From: Membranipora membranacea | Taxonomy: Eukaryota; Bryozoa; Gymnolaemata; Cheilostomatida; Membraniporidae | Length of the DNA stretch: 64,000 bases | NCBI GenBank assembly: GCA_914767715.1 | Contig: OU612066.1 | Coordinates: 28,928,283-28,992,282, forward strand | Direction: 5' to 3' | Shown here: positions 24,830 to 36,500 of the stretch, one piece after another | Numbering within the stretch: the first letter of the stretch is position 1 | Layout of the letters: every line of letters starts with the position of its first letter | Notes under the pieces: generated by a model | Database searches by the model: none | Told to the model about the DNA's origin: nothing | What the model saw: the letters and a program-made list of their open reading frames with translations, nothing else | Program-made: the position numbers and the translations under genes

Positions 24830-24884
24830 ATGATGTTTGACACAGAAGAAATAATAATATTATTTCTTCTGTGTCAAGCATCAT
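24830..24884. repeat. 55-bp palindrome
   Basis: Arms from atgatgtttgacacagaaga to tcttctgtgtcaagcatcat pair with one mismatch. It abuts the inverted-repeat element starting at 24887, so it may be part of one composite insertion. Confidence 0.7.
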
Positions 24885-24886
24885 CG

Positions 24887-25193
24887 TACAGGGGAGTCCA
24901 CTTCTTTTGTGACAAGTTTTTAGAGCATTATTCTTTTTTAGTATTGATCATTCAGGACTTACTTGTTTGCAGCTAAATATGTCATATTGTTATTTCGTAT
25001 GCAAAATTATTGTATTTTGCAGACGAAATAACAATGTCATATTGATTTTATGCCTGCCCAGTCTCTAAGTAGAAGCGTTACCTGATCCTATTACATCAAA
25101 CAAAAGTAGCTGTAAACAAAAGTCCTGAGTGATCAATACTAAAAAAGAATAATGCTCTAAAAACTTGTCACAAAAGAAGGAGACTCCCCTGTA
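24887..25193. mobile_element. 307-bp element with about 76-bp TIRs
   Basis: The left arm starts TACAGGGGAGTCC and runs to about aggactt; the right arm from aagtcctgagtgatcaatac to CTCCCCTGTA is its inverted match with few differences. Only CG is shared at the flanks, so the target duplication is unclear. The element has been hit by a second insertion at 24988. Confidence 0.75.
24988..25033. mobile_element. 46-bp palindromic insertion nested in TIR element, 9-bp TSD
   Basis: The insertion runs from TGTTATTTCGT to ACGAAATAACA, with inner arms GCAAAAT / ATTTTGC. Exact 9-bp direct repeats atgtcatat lie at 24979-24987 and 25034-25042. Its termini differ from the TAG...CTA class. Confidence 0.75.
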
Positions 25194-25429
25194 CGATATT
25201 AAACCAAGGATTAAATATAATGAAACAGCAAACAAACTACAAGGTTTTAGATATTCTGAGAGTAGAGGCTGACTGAGGTGGAGGCTTACAATATTAAATC
25301 TACGTATACGGAGACATTGTCAGAGTCGGTAAGTGAGATATATTTTGCAGTTTCACCTATTTCGTCTGTTGGTGTCCATGACCTGGTTATTTGCCATGAT
25401 CGTCGCTCGTTGCAAAGGGTTGTTCAAAA

Positions 25430-27211
25430 ATTGTTCCTTCCGCCCTAACAGATTTATTTGTTGTTTATTTATTTATTTATAGAGGTTTTCTTAGAAGTGT
25501 ACAAATAACAAATATGATTCTATTATAGGTAACTTGTGGACCTCTGAAAACAGCAAAAAAAACTATTACGCTTACTACCAAAGTTAAACACAGAGTTAGT
25601 TATAATTAATAACATGTGGCAATACTGGTTATGAGTTAGGGGGTAAAAAAAAAAGTATTGAAGAATATTAAGATCGGGTAACAGTGTTGCAGTTAGGGAG
25701 CTGATTAGCCGAAGAATTAACGGTTTGGAAAATAAGAAATATATGATAGAATGCTAAAGAAATAAATCTATGAGTTTACTGTATCATGTTCCTGTTAAAT
25801 CAAAAGTCAGAAGAGTTTTAGCTGATTTATCTTTAAGTGTAAATTGGTGAAGTAAGTTTAAGAGGGCTGATTTTCCAAAATTTCTTCTGTATGAGGGTTT
25901 AATAATAGTGCAGTTGCTTCTCAGACAACGTTGATGCTTTCGGGACTTTTGAACTAGATTAAGGATATGCTTTGAAGCTTTGTTTTTTGCAACTTTTTTA
26001 TGTGTAAAATTATGATATAGGTATTGTCTCCTACTTATTAGTGTGGGTAAATTTAAAAGCAGTCTACCAGTTGTGACAGAAAATTTCTTGGGAGCAGATA
26101 CAATAATTCTGATTGCTCTATTTTGAACTTTCTCAATTGTTCCAGTGACCTTTTGTGTAGTATCTAAGTAAATTGATGAGCAATATTCTAATATTGGTCG
26201 AACAATGGTTTTGTAAGTTTTAAGGGATTCTTCAACATTCATGTATTTTTTAAGTTTAGGAATAAGATTGTTTGTTTGCTCTAGTTGCAACATCAGTAGC
26301 ATGGGTATGAAATGCGAGGTCTGTGTCAAGAGCAACTCCCAGAACATTGATTGAGAGCTGTGATTCAATTTTTGTGTTTTGAAAACTTAAGTGGTAATAA
26401 TCTTTTAGATTCCTGTTTGAGAAGATACAATAATGCGTTTTCTGAAGAGATGACTGCTAAACCAATAAGATGCAACTCGAACCTCTGGTATACTTGTTGC
26501 TTCACAAAATAACAAAGTGTCGTCTGTGTAAGCAAATGAGTTTTCAAAAGACGTTAACAATTCATTGATAGCATGGTTGAAGAGAATGGGGCCGAGAATG
26601 GAGCCTTGTGGGGCTCCGCATGTGACTGGTAATGGTAGTGAATTTGATTTTGACTCTCCGACTTTCATGATTAGGGATCTGCTGGTGAGGTATGATTCTA
26701 AGAGCATTACTGAGGAGGGTGAGAATTGCCTTAATTGCCTAGGGTGTGCAAAAGAAGTTTGTGGTTAACAGTGTCAAACGCTTTCCGGACGTCTAGGGAT
26801 ATGGCTCCAATGTAGCAGGGAGCAGTCTGATCCAGTTTTGTTTTCCATTCTTGTAGCACAGAAAGCAGAATTTGTTCAGTAGAGTGATTTTGTCTGAATG
26901 AAGCCAAATTGTTTGTCAGAGAACAGATTGTGTTTTTCAGTGAACAGCATCATACCCTTTTTCTCTAAGTATAGAAAGGGATAACCTTTCCCCTTTCTAG
27001 CCACAGGTCCAATGCTGTGGCTAAACATACTTTCTCTCTCAGTGGTCCAGTGTTCAGCCAATGTGTTGCCTCTGCGTGGTTTAGAGCAGTTTAGAGAGAG
27101 AATTTTATCTAATAAATAATCATCAATCAGAGCCATAATCAGGCTCAGACTTTGTGTGGGTGGGGTTGGGGGTATGGATGGAAGCTCTCTCTGTAAATAC
27201 AGGCTACTCAT
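25430..27211 (-). pseudogene. Degenerate non-LTR retrotransposon (LINE) with reverse transcriptase
   Basis: On the minus strand, several frames together carry reverse-transcriptase blocks in the right order: DKQFGF (about 26890), SLDVRKAFDTVNHKLLLH (about 26775-26830), GAPQGSILGPILF (about 26600) and AYTDDT in place of the usual YADD catalytic box (about 26530). The C-terminal part is open from 26368 to 25784 (KTIVRPILEYCSSIY, KVQNRAIRII). Frameshifts and stops separate these blocks and the 5' end is missing, so the copy is dead. The 3' side ends near 25450 in an ATAAATAAATAAAT-type repeat. The layout resembles CR1/Jockey-group LINEs. It sits just upstream of DUSP11-like copy 1. Confidence 0.8.
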
Positions 27212-27550
27212 TGATTTACTAGCATATGTTCTCTGTTAACAAGTCAACAATATGCAATAACATTCCTGCCTGAAAAATCATTACCTGTGTACAGTGGATC
27301 ATGTTAACCCCCTACATTATCATATCCAGGAAAAATCAGTGTGTAGTTGCTTACAGACTGATATCCCACCCAGCTGAGAATTGAACTGAGAGGGAATTTA
27401 TTGCTCTCAATGACCAAGCTTTTCCATTGCCATATAATTTCATTTACACACATTCTAGCTTTTATGAACTGCTAATGGTGATCCTTGTAATTGTAGAAGA
27501 CTACTTGTGATAGCTGTAGAATTGGAAGTACAGAAGTCTCAATTACAAAC

Positions 27551-30500
27551 ATGCATAGAGGCGGTGGAGGCGGCGGTAGAGGCGGCAGAGGAGGCGGCAG
27601 AGGAGGCGGCAGAGGTGGCGGCAGAGGAGGCGGCAGAGGAGGCGGCAGAGGAGGCGGCAGAGGAGGCGGCAGAGGAGGCGGCAGAGGAGGCGGCAGAGGA
27701 GGCGGCAGAGGAGGCGGCGTGGGAGGCCCCATCCCTAATGGGTGAGAGTCTGGTTACAACCTTGAGTATTACATAAAAACGCATTGAATTCCATATCTGG
27801 AATAGCATCATTAGCTTTCTTTTGCCAAACAATGGGCTTGCAAAAATAGCCAGTCCCTAGTAGCATTCTGGAAAAGCCCAAATCATCTACGTTGAAGGCA
27901 TTTTATTACTGTCTGCAGTTTTGTAAAGAAGTTGATTTTCCAGGCTATATAATTCATGCTAGTAGGGACAGCCGGGTGGCAGACATTTCGCCAATGTACA
28001 TTTTGCCAATGCTATGTTTTGCCAATCACATTTCGCCAATCATATTTTGCCAAAGACATTTCGCCAGTCTTATTTTGCCAATCACATTTCGCCAAAGATG
28101 TTTTGCCAATTTTATTTTGCCAATCACATTTTGCCAAAGACATTTCGCCAGTCATATTTTGCCAATCACATTACACCAAAGATGTTTTGCCAATCTCATT
28201 TTGCCAATCTCATTTTGCCAAAGATACTTTGCCAATCTCATTTTGCCGATCATAAATTGCCAATAACATTTCGTCAACAACCCCAATTGCCAATTAAGGC
28301 GTAGAAATATTCATTCCATAAATGCTTCATGATGATGGTAAGGAATGCGTACCGGGTCAACTGTCGGTATGGGATGACTCCAACTATTTTTGATGAGCAC
28401 GCGCAATCAGCACTTATTGATTGTTCCCTCTTCATGGTTCTGGTTTTACTATCCTTATCCCTTTTTGCTGTGACCGTTACAATTACCGATATCAGCACCT
28501 GTATTTTTTCCAAAAAATTCAGATTTCAGACTATATTGTCGACCGCAAATCTGGATTTGTATTTGCTGTGATCTAAAGTTTAATGACAGATAGTAAGCAA
28601 TATAGTTTGGTATTAGACACCATATCTATTCAGGGGGGGGGGGAGACTATGAACGTTTATTCTGCTGTTCAGTCATACATTAATTAAGCACCTACAGGAA
28701 TAATTATGGTAATATGTTATAAGCACACACTGATATAATATAATATAATGTCAATGGTTGAACACATAAAGTTATTATATACTCTAGAGTGGACAATGTG
28801 TACAAAAATGAATCTGCCCCATTTTCCCAATGTCATTTTCCCACCAAGCCATTTTCCCACCTCCCATTATCCCACTCTGCCGTTTTCTCTCATGGACATT
28901 TTCCCACTGTGCCATTTTCCCACCTGCACGTTTTCCCACCAATCTAGTTTCCCACCTGCACGTTTTCCCACCAATCCATTTCTCCACCCAGACATTTGCT
29001 CAACAAGCCATTTTCCCACCAGGCCGTTTTCCCACCAAATAGTTTTGCCAACAGGACAATTTCCCACCAAACAATTTTCCAAACAAGACAATTTACCACA
29101 ATGCTGTTTTCCCACGACACAAATTTTTCACCGCTCAGTTTTTCCTTCGCAGCCTTTTTGCAAGCTAAGCTGTTCACAATTACGTTAACAATGTTCACAT
29201 CCAGCCAGCACTGGAGAAAGTTATAGCTTTGGAAATGGAGATGTGAGTTGATTTTATAAGTAATGGGTTGATTTTGATTTGAGTTTTTTATTGCACAAGT
29301 TAGTCCAAGTGGTTGATTTCATCAAAATTGCCTCCTTGTTATAAACTTCTTTTTCTACAAAACAAATTAATGGTGCCTATGCCAATTCTCAAAAGTTTTG
29401 AGCCATTTAATCATTGCCCGAGCTGAAGAGATTATCATATTACGGTTATTGGCCATATCACTCTACAAAATTAAGCTTGCATCATATGTTATCCGCCACA
29501 TGGCTTTCGGTAAAGATTGTTTTCCATTTTACAAGCTTTTATCAATCAACCACCAAACAATGTAAAGAAATTTCCACTCTATGTATATTTACGCACAAGA
29601 TCCTTTCCGAGATGACAATAAAGGATAAGAAAGTTTCAACAAATATTTGCTTTCACCAGGGACCCTTCCTGCTTTTACCAGGGAGGGTGGGAGAGGTATA
29701 TCCCACCCTCCCTGCTTTTACCATATCAACATTTTGAAACATTAGAGTTGTTTCCACTTGTAAAAAGAAGGGACAACTACCTGCAACACTAAGGTGAAAC
29801 AATTTAGAGGAAGAAAGAAAAAACAATGATGTGATCTATTTCTATTAAAATTGTTTCAAATACGCACAGTGCTCCCTGTTTCCGGACGCCCTTGTGCACT
29901 TCGCAAGATTTACCGGAGGATCTTGCATTTACCGGAGGATCGGAGGATTTACCGGAGGATTTTGCATTTGATTGTACCTGACTTTCTTTTGGAAGGCTTT
30001 ATTCCAGCTAGCTCTAAAACCTTTTTTAGAGACAATACCTATTACATTATCACACTGATCAATTAAGACAAAAAATCACTACAACTTTTAACTCTTTACC
30101 AATTCAGATACGCTCAGCAACCAAACTTACTCATTTTAAACAACAACTATCAAAGCACTTTATATCCTATTAATTCTTGTTACCTGAATATTTTTTCTTT
30201 TTCTCTCCACTTAAGTTTTTTTCTTTTTTGTTCTGTCACTGCATGAAAAACATTTCTAAAGATGATGTAGAATGACAATAAAAGTATATATATCTTCCTT
30301 CTCTCAGCTCGTACTCACTCCTTGTTAGTGACTTAATATTGATTAAACGCAGAAAAGTATTTAGTCTTCACTTCAGAAGAATAAAGCAATTTGATTGAAA
30401 ACCATTAATTTTGAAATTTTCATCCAATTCCAAACAAGAATTGGCGAAACAAATACATTTATTTGTGATCAAATTCCTGTTAAAAATACAAATCGGCATA

Positions 30501-33500
30501 TCAGGTCATGCACCCTAGAATTTGATCATATCATATGCTGGTGTGCGCAGCGGATTGGAATTACCGTCGGCTGGAATGAACGCCAACGGGGTTGCAATTA
30601 GCTGGAATGAAAGTAGACTGGTATGAAAGTCGAAAACCCTGGAATGAACATAAAAAGTGCTGGATTGAACGTAGACTACATTAGTATATAGAATCAACGC
30701 AAGAGCAACTCCCCAAAATAATTGTATATTTTAATGATGATCATTCACAAAGGCACTCACATCTGTTTATGATGAGGGACTTAATTTCTGATGGCTAGAT
30801 GGAATCAAGCGGGAATTTAGTGCAAACATTGAAATGGTAATGAAATACTGAAAGAGGAAAAGTGACCCTTTATATATTCATCAGCAAAACGATGGTCAAG
30901 CATTAACAAAATCAGGTGCAACTAATGAATCATAGTACTTTACACCTTGGTTCACTGTTATCTGTGAACATTCATTTTTTGTAATGGTAATTGTGACCAA
31001 TGAACTCCCTCTTCCTGAGGAAGAGGGAGTTCATTGTTGTGACAGTGCACGTTGTTTTCCCTGCATGCTGTCCACTAGTTGTCATTTATTGAAATAGCTA
31101 ACTTGTATCACCAATGTGGTTAAGTTATCACATCTGTTATGTTCGTGACAAGAACATAAAGATGCGCTTTTATCTATCACCTACACTGTATTTCGCGACT
31201 CAATTTTTCTTTTAATAATGCTGTCAGTGATAGCAATAAAATCCATCTATCCACCTATATACAATGCATGGGAACATACCAAAATCATGTTGCAATCCAA
31301 TCGATGACGTCATCGCTACTGCTAGTTTTTTAGCCGTCTGTCAAGTCCTATCACTGTCGGAGACTTTTAATTGATTTTTTAAAAACCTTTTTGTCTTAAA
31401 ATGTACACAACAGAGTATACACCCCTACTCATTTTAGGACGCTACCGCAAAGGTAGAATCGCGCTACAGCGGGTGATGCAGGAAAATTCCCACCCTCCCC
31501 CACGGAACTTAGCTTGTCAAGACCGGCTGCCGTTACCGGTACCAAACATAATAAATAAATACAAATAGTACGAAACGCGCAGCACATGTGGTGTGGCATG
31601 GATTTATTGAATTACCTTAGCATAATCACAAATTATAAATTTAAACCAAAACCCTGATTGTGTCAAGCATTGTTACAGTTATTGTTCATAAGACGTATGC
31701 TGGTTTTATAACACAATTATTTTGGGGAGTTGCTCTCCTGTTGACTCTTTATACCAACTAATGTAGTCGGCGTTCAATCCAGCACTTTCTACGTTCATTT
31801 CAGGATTTTTTACTTCCATACTAGACAACGTTCATTCCAGTAAGTTCAATCCCGTCGACGTTTGTTCCAGCCGATGTTCATTCCAAGTGTTTGTGTGCAT
31901 CTTCTGTTTATAAACAGGCGCCCCCATAAATCTGACAACAGTCCCTTAGGTGAACCAAGGAGTCTTTAACTCCTTGGGTGAACATAACTATGTGTTATTA
32001 CAAGGAATTGTACAAGAGCGAAGTTTTGAAAAATAATAAGAAGACTGTTCAAGTCATTTCATAACCTCTGCCAGAATTTTTAACACCAACGGTCATAGAG
32101 ACCATACAGAAGGAGGATTGTTTCAACCGAGCTCAAATCAGGCTGTTTGAGCTGGGTGAGCCTCTGTCAAGGAGGACAAGAGCAGAGACCCTTAGGCTGA
32201 GGAGAAGACTGAAGACCCTTTGCGAAAGGAGGAGGGATGGTCAAGTCAATGTAACTGACTTCCTTGAAGCTGTTAGCCACAACATCAGGTTCGGGGTCAA
32301 CCACAGAGGCCAGTAGGATTGGTATGTTGTGAAAATACTAACTTACATGCATGTTGCAACTGTTACCTTGTTTAGATTAAAGGCTGGCCCAATGCAAAAA
32401 ATTGAATTTCTTGATGGAGTGGGCGATGGTAGATAATTATGTAACTCATAATGTAAAGTTATTTTATAAGATAAGGGTTTGTTGTACTTCAAAGGGAATT
32501 GCATCCTAATAATACCCCAAGTAGAATAACAATAGTAACGTTAAACGATAAATGAATCTTGTTTAACTTATTTCACTAAGAATTGAAATAAAATTAATAT
32601 GTTAAAATTGTAGACCAAATACCAAGTTTGAGATACTATAAGTCCTTGGAAAGAAATCGATACTTTATAATTTATGTACTCCAAATCCTCATTATGGCCT
32701 CTGTACATCCCTATTGCTTCAATTTGTCTTTTTCTTTATTGAAGGTGATCTCAGGGGAGGAGTGGGAGTGGGACGCTCAATTTATCACTAATAAATTCAT
32801 GTTAACTGCAATTATTCTACTAGGAGAAGGAGAAACGACATATTTCCCAGGTGCAACATAGCCGATTGTGTTGCATGAATTTTTGTGTTCAACTCTCTTT
32901 TGTAATACAAATTGTGTTTTCTCATAGCATTATGTATCCATACAGCAATATTTTAATATCTTCGTATCAGGAAAACCTACAAAAAATGCCTTGAATCCTT
33001 GCGTTTATCATTAGTCCACATTATATTGGATGTAAAATCCCATCGACCTCAACATTTTCACTTCCATTTTGACGTTTTTTTTGCATACATTATTTGATAT
33101 CATAAAAAATCATCTCTACAAATTCATAATATACGTATAAATCTCAAAAAGGAAATTTTTTTAGTTGATATTCTTTGTTCACATTCTAAACATTCTCCCT
33201 TTTCCTTGGTGATGAAATTTTGGCCATAGGTGTTTTTTCTGCGGTCGGTCTTGTACAATGGTTTATTATCTGCGCTACCTGGAACGCATAGGTCTCACTA
33301 TTCCTGGACTTATCCTACCATGCCGCTGCTTTATTTTATTTCACTATTTTAGTGCATTTATTTTAAATACAATAAATTGTTGCAGAAAAAAATGATAGAT
33401 TTTCCTTTCCTCTGTAGGCTAGGCCTCTGGCCTGCAACCATTGACTTCACACGTTATGTCAATGTTATGTCAACAAATAATCTTTTAAACAATATTATAG

Positions 33501-36500
33501 CGTCCTGTTAAAACAGCTTACCTTCAACCTTGGTTGCCACCACGGCCGTCAGTTTATTCAAAAATTTTTCTTCCCAACATTATTTTTCACAGATAACACG
33601 ATAATATCTTTTCTGTCAATCTACTATTTAATTTTTTTTTCTTTTCAAGGCTTATATTGTAAAACATTCTTTCAGACTGAAAATTCTTCCAATAAAGTAA
33701 TAAAACAAAAATGTGTGCATTCAACATTTTATTGAAATGATTTCAATAGGTTCCTAATTGATGTATGAACGAGCAGCACAATAAACATAAAGAGTAATTT
33801 CCAGAATAGATATGGTGTCATTACTAAACTATATGGCTTACCATCTGACATTACACTATTGATGATAGCAAATACAAAACCAGATTTGCGGTCAACGATC
33901 TAGTCTGAAATCTGAATTTTTTGGATAAAATATAGGAGCTGATATCGGTTATGGTAATGGTCACAGCAAAAAGGGATGATGATAGTAAACCAGAACCATG
34001 AGAAGGGAACAATCAATAAGTGCTGATTGCGCGTGCTCAAAACCAATTGGATTCGTCCCATCCCGACAGTTGACCCGGTACGCATTCCTCACCATCATCA
34101 TGAAGCCTTTTTGGAACGAATATTTGTACGCCTTAATTGGCAATTGGTGATGACGAAATGTTATTGGCAATTTATGATTGGCAAAATATCTTTGGCAAAA
34201 TATGATTGGCAAAATGAGATTGGCAAAAGTCTTTGGCAAAATGTGACTGGCAAAATGTGACTGGCAAAATGAAATTGGCAAAATGTCTTTGGCAAGATGT
34301 GACTGGCAAAATGAGATTGGCAAAATGTATTTGGCAAAATGTGATTGGCAAAATAAGATTGGCAAAACATCTTTGGCGAAATTTGATTGGCAAAATAAGA
34401 TTGGCGAAATGTCTTTGGCAAAATGTGATTGGCGATTTGTGATTGGCAAAACATAGCATTGGCAAAATGTACATTGGCGAAATGTAGCGGATTCGGGACA
34501 GCCAATCAGACCAATTTCAGATGAGCCCCTGTGTTAAGTGTTCTAACTGCATGATGTTATGATACTATTTCCATTCTAAGAAAAGAATTTAATTCTGTGT
34601 AAAAACGTTATAAGCCCTTTTGTGCTGTCCTCATAATCAATGAACTCCCTTCGTTGTCATAATAAACAAAGTCTATCTAGCCGTGGAATTACCTCGTTAA
34701 AACTTAACCTTTGTTTATTGGCACTAAACCCAGTCATGTTATTTGTTTGGTTTCTATTTCATCAAACAACTTAAGATATAGTAAACTAAGAATATAAAGT
34801 GGTGATGAGGCCTACATGCGCAATAGCTTTGACAATGTCGCAGCTATTCGAGGTGCAAGGCCAAATTGCCATACGAGACGCAGCAATGGAAATCAATTAA
34901 ATTACGATGAAGAAAGTTCATACCCTAAAGCCAAGAGGTGGCACTTCAGAGCCGTTTTAAAGGCGGCCTGACTTTTCACTGATTTAAGGTTGCCAGGCAG
35001 CTTGTTCCACAGTGCTGCCATTTGATATGACACCCTTCGTTGCCCAGAACTGGTTGTGGAGTTTGGAAGATGAAATTTTATGTTGGATGAGCTTGTGTTG
35101 TAGACATGATTGGAATGATGGTGTAAATTAGAGGAGTGAAAAGTTTTATGGGCACAGATTAATGTTTTAAATTCATAAAGTTCATTTATCCTGAAAATAT
35201 TTGATTTATTAAAAAGTGGAGCGGATGAAGCTAATCTTTCTGACTTACAAATGATTCTAACAATTTTTTTTTGAAATAACAATATCTTATTGGTATGGGT
35301 CGCTGCTGTTGTTATAACTATGGAATATTTTCACCTCTTTTATTGTAGATGGGCAGATTACACTAAAATGGGGGTTCCCATGGAATCAGCCAGTCTCTCA
35401 ACTAGGTTTATTGCTTTCAAAGTGCCTTTAGATACGGTGAGTGATCAATTAAAAGCCTTTGAGTAATTTACAGGCTTACCCAACCTTTCTGATACATTTC
35501 ACAGGTAATTTCCTCAAGTTTGCATTCACTCTATGATTACCCTTAATCTGTTCGTGTTATCAATGAACTAAATGAGGTTTAGTTCATTGGTGTTATGATA
35601 CAAAAATCCAAATGGAAATTTTAATATATTGATTAACAATACTCAGTGTCCTTATCCACCTAATCCAGTAATCTAGTTGCTGAATAAATAACATGGGAAA
35701 AAATGATGGATGAATAGTCTGTGACTTTATAAATTCAAGCGAGTTTGATCATGTGTCGCTCTCATTGGTCATAAAGTAACTCTCTTTCTTGACAAATAAT
35801 TTGTGGTTGACTTTAACAGATGCTGACAGAGCAACGTGATGTGGAACAGTTCACACCACAAGATCTATTAAGTCTCTGTGATGAGGAAGGGTACAGGCTG
35901 GGGTTAATCATAGATCTGACAAACACTGATCGGTACTACTATCCAGAAGTGAGTTGGGTTGTAAAACATAGGGTTTGGACTAGTTCCTAGCTTATGATGT
36001 ATACATCGCAAGCTTCTGTGAAGGGTCTCATTGAAAATGTGAATACATGTGTTGATACCGTAGTACTCTAGACGCACCCTAGAAAAATGACTGATCTTTA
36101 TTTATGGAGGCAAGGGGTATCTTTTTACACTATTGCAACATTGGAGTTGTATTACATTGCAGATCGTGTATAAACTATTAATGTAATCACAATTTTGAGA
36201 TGATCCTGATATTGGCTATGCTAGATAAGACTTCATTGTTTTTACCAGCTTAATGTCTCTCACTCATTTACTGACATACTTGGTTAACAAAATGTTTTAA
36301 ATTGTTAAGGACTTCACAGATAGTTAATCATAGATCTGACTTTCACTACTCGTTACTACAGTAAAACTGTGAGTTGAGCTCTAAATCATAGGTTGGGACT
36401 AGTTCCTAGATTGTGATGGTATCATAGTACTCTAGGCGTGCCCTAGAAAAGTGACTGCACTTTATAGAGGCGGAGGAGAAGGTATCTGTTTTCACTGTCT

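Larger units (their letters stand above)
27974..34494. mobile_element. 6.5-kb element with about 700-bp inverted arms, 9-bp flanking repeat
   Basis: The left arm (27974 to about 28706) and the right arm (about 33735 to 34494) are inverted matches, including the outer minisatellite of TTTTGCCAATCACATTTCGC-like units and an inner unique part with ggtaaggaatgcgtaccggg. The 9-bp repeat gggacagcc lies at 27965-27973 and 34495-34503. Long arms with subterminal tandem repeats and a 9-bp duplication fit a foldback or Mutator-like element; this is inference. I find no transposase frame; the centre holds other insertions. It lies in intron 1 of DUSP11-like copy 1. Confidence 0.75.

Noticed and set aside
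27472-27832. Long frames on both strands across the RGG repeat (Pro-rich, Ala/Ser-rich, Glu/Ala-rich)
   Set aside because: A 12-bp repeat without stops is open in every frame; only the RGGG frame joins by a shared donor to the DUSP11-like exon 2.
27974-28260. CRISPR-like array of regular short repeats
   Set aside because: Units are degenerate, adjacent without unique spacers, and lie in an inverted arm of a eukaryotic element.
27892-28304. Overlapping frames rich in CQSHFA and LPI motifs
   Set aside because: They are translations of the TTTTGCCAATC minisatellite arm and recur on the opposite strand at 33961-34505.
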